Below, one piece after another: positions 63,340 through 64,000 of a DNA stretch of 64,000 nt (positions are counted from its first letter, which is position 1; each line of letters opens with the position of its first letter). The notes under the pieces are model-generated. The model did no database searches. It was given only the letters and a program-made list of their open reading frames with translations, and was not told the origin of the DNA. The translations under genes were made by a program, and so were the position numbers. Origin of the DNA: Paraburkholderia eburnea (GTDB lineage: Bacteria; Pseudomonadota; Gammaproteobacteria; Burkholderiales; Burkholderiaceae). The DNA lies in assembly GCF_002917095.1 (NCBI RefSeq), contig NZ_PQGA01000019.1, positions 54,263-118,262 of the forward strand. The letters run 5' to 3'.

Positions 63340-63446
63340 TTTCGACTCCTAAGAGGATTTTTCCGTACGTTGCGCGGGGCGCGCAAACAATCACTAGCTG
63401 CACCGCCTGCCTGATGCGAGGCCTCTGGAGGCCCGCTAAAACCGGC

Positions 63447-63521
<75 letters not shown>

Positions 63522-63562
63522 ATTTACTTCTGCACTTGCTTGCTGCAACTGCGTCTTGTAGC

Positions 63563-63636
63563 TGGAGCGGGTGAAGGGAATCGAACCCTCGTCGTAAGCT
63601 TGGAAGGCTTCTGCTCTACCATTGAGCTACACCCGC
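63563..63636 (-). tRNA. tRNA-Gly (anticodon TCC)
   Basis: A 74-base cloverleaf with encoded CCA. Acceptor GCGGGTG, anticodon loop CTTCCAA (anticodon TCC) and T arm GGTTCGATTCC. Second gene of the transcript. Confidence 0.97.
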
Positions 63637-63687
63637 GAAGTTTTTCCGACTACCGCCGATTCCCGACACTTAACTTCAGCTGAATTC

Positions 63688-63773
63688 TGGTGGAGGAGGT
63701 TGGATTCGAACCAACGTAGGCGTAAGCCAACAGATTTACAGTCTGCCCCCTTTAGCCACTCGGGCACCCCTCC
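63688..63773 (-). tRNA. tRNA-Tyr (anticodon GTA)
   Basis: An 86-base class II tRNA with a long variable arm and encoded CCA. Acceptor GGAGGGG, anticodon loop CTGTAAA (anticodon GTA) and T arm GTTGGTTCGAATCCAAC. First gene after the promoter. Confidence 0.97.
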
Positions 63774-63787
63774 GTAGAGAACTGATG

Positions 63788-63816
63788 ATTATGGTGTAAC
63801 ATCCGAACCGTGTCAA
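63788..63816 (-). promoter_or_regulatory. Strong promoter of the tRNA-tuf operon
   Basis: On the minus strand a perfect TTGACA (63816-63811), exactly 17 bases and CATAAT (63793-63788), five of six matches. Transcription would start near 63781, just before tRNA-Tyr. Confidence 0.88.
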
Positions 63817-63873
63817 GCACTTTATTCGGCGTCGAACCACAACGCTCTCACTTATAGGGAGAGCGAAAAGCAA

Positions 63874-63901
63874 AAACCCCGGCTTTTTAGGGCCGGGGTT
63901 T
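63874..63901 (-). terminator. Terminator of the rRNA operon
   Basis: AAACCCCGGC / GCCGGGGTTT with an eight-base loop and a following T-run on the minus strand, directly after 5S rRNA. Confidence 0.9.
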
Positions 63902-63911
63902 CGCAATAAGG

Positions 63912-64000
63912 AGCCTGACGATTACCTACTTTCACACGGGCAATCCGCACTATCATCGGCGTGGAGTTGTTTCACGGTCCTGTTCGGGATGGGAAGGGGT
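63912..64000 (-). rRNA. rrf: 5S rRNA, 3' part
   Basis: The minus strand matches the 3' three-quarters of a betaproteobacterial 5S rRNA (ACCCCTTCCCATCCCGAAC, CGCCGATGATAGTGCGG, GTGTGAAAGTAGG, ending in TCGTCAGGC). The 5' end and the rest of the rRNA operon lie beyond the right edge. The exact mature 3' base is uncertain by a few positions. Confidence 0.95.

Overview
The window is a chromosomal segment of a high-GC betaproteobacterium, most likely Burkholderia sensu lato (Paraburkholderia/Caballeronia type). The case rests on gene order and protein sequence: mrcA divergent from a pil cluster that runs into aroK-aroB-dgt; lptM-lysA beside cyaY; system II cytochrome c biogenesis genes beside a cytochrome c4; and one long same-strand series of 5S rRNA, tRNA-tuf-tRNA, secE-nusG, rplKAJL, rpoBC, str, S10, spc and alpha gene blocks. 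The genus is an inference; no 16S sequence is present.

Left part (1-26 kb), mixed housekeeping. It opens with the 5' end of a Y1-type transposase/RAYT gene, then an OmpW-like porin and a DUF883 membrane-anchored protein. On the minus strand follow a glycerophosphodiesterase, a dGTPase-like protein, aroB, aroK and a tightly overlapping type IV pilus assembly set (pilM, pilN, a fused pilO-pilP, pilQ). mrcA (PBP1a) points the other way. Then come cyaY / lptM-lysA, msrPQ (periplasmic methionine sulfoxide repair), ccsB-resB with cytochrome c4, engB, hemB, dsbD and cutA. Cytochrome c biogenesis, haem synthesis (hemB) and periplasmic disulfide reduction (dsbD) make a loose haem and redox neighbourhood.

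Right part (26-64 kb), the gene-expression core, all on the minus strand apart from one gene. Read in transcription order from the right edge: 5S rRNA end and terminator; a strong promoter for tRNA-Tyr, tRNA-Gly, tRNA-Thr, tuf, tRNA-Trp, secE, nusG; rplK-rplA; rplJ-rplL with a leader; an attenuator; rpoB-rpoC; a small membrane protein; recQ; one foreign-looking plus-strand gene; rpsL-rpsG-fusA-tuf-rpsJ; rplC to rpsQ; rplN to rpmJ; rpsM-rpsK-rpsD-rpoA-rplQ. Almost every junction between functional blocks carries a strong hairpin, a promoter or both.

Most notable points: (1) a candidate minus-strand small RNA between engB and hemB, with several stem-loops, a loop complementary to Shine-Dalgarno sequences and an intrinsic terminator; (2) an AT-richer P63C-domain gene of phage-type ancestry inserted between the str operon and recQ, headed by a 16-bp inverted repeat with an extra half-site overlapping its likely promoter; (3) a pilO-pilP fusion and short in-frame tandem repeats in pilM and pilN; (4) hairpins on both sides of rpoA and before rpoB; (5) a palindrome over the likely spc promoter. 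There is no CRISPR array, integrase or complete insertion sequence.
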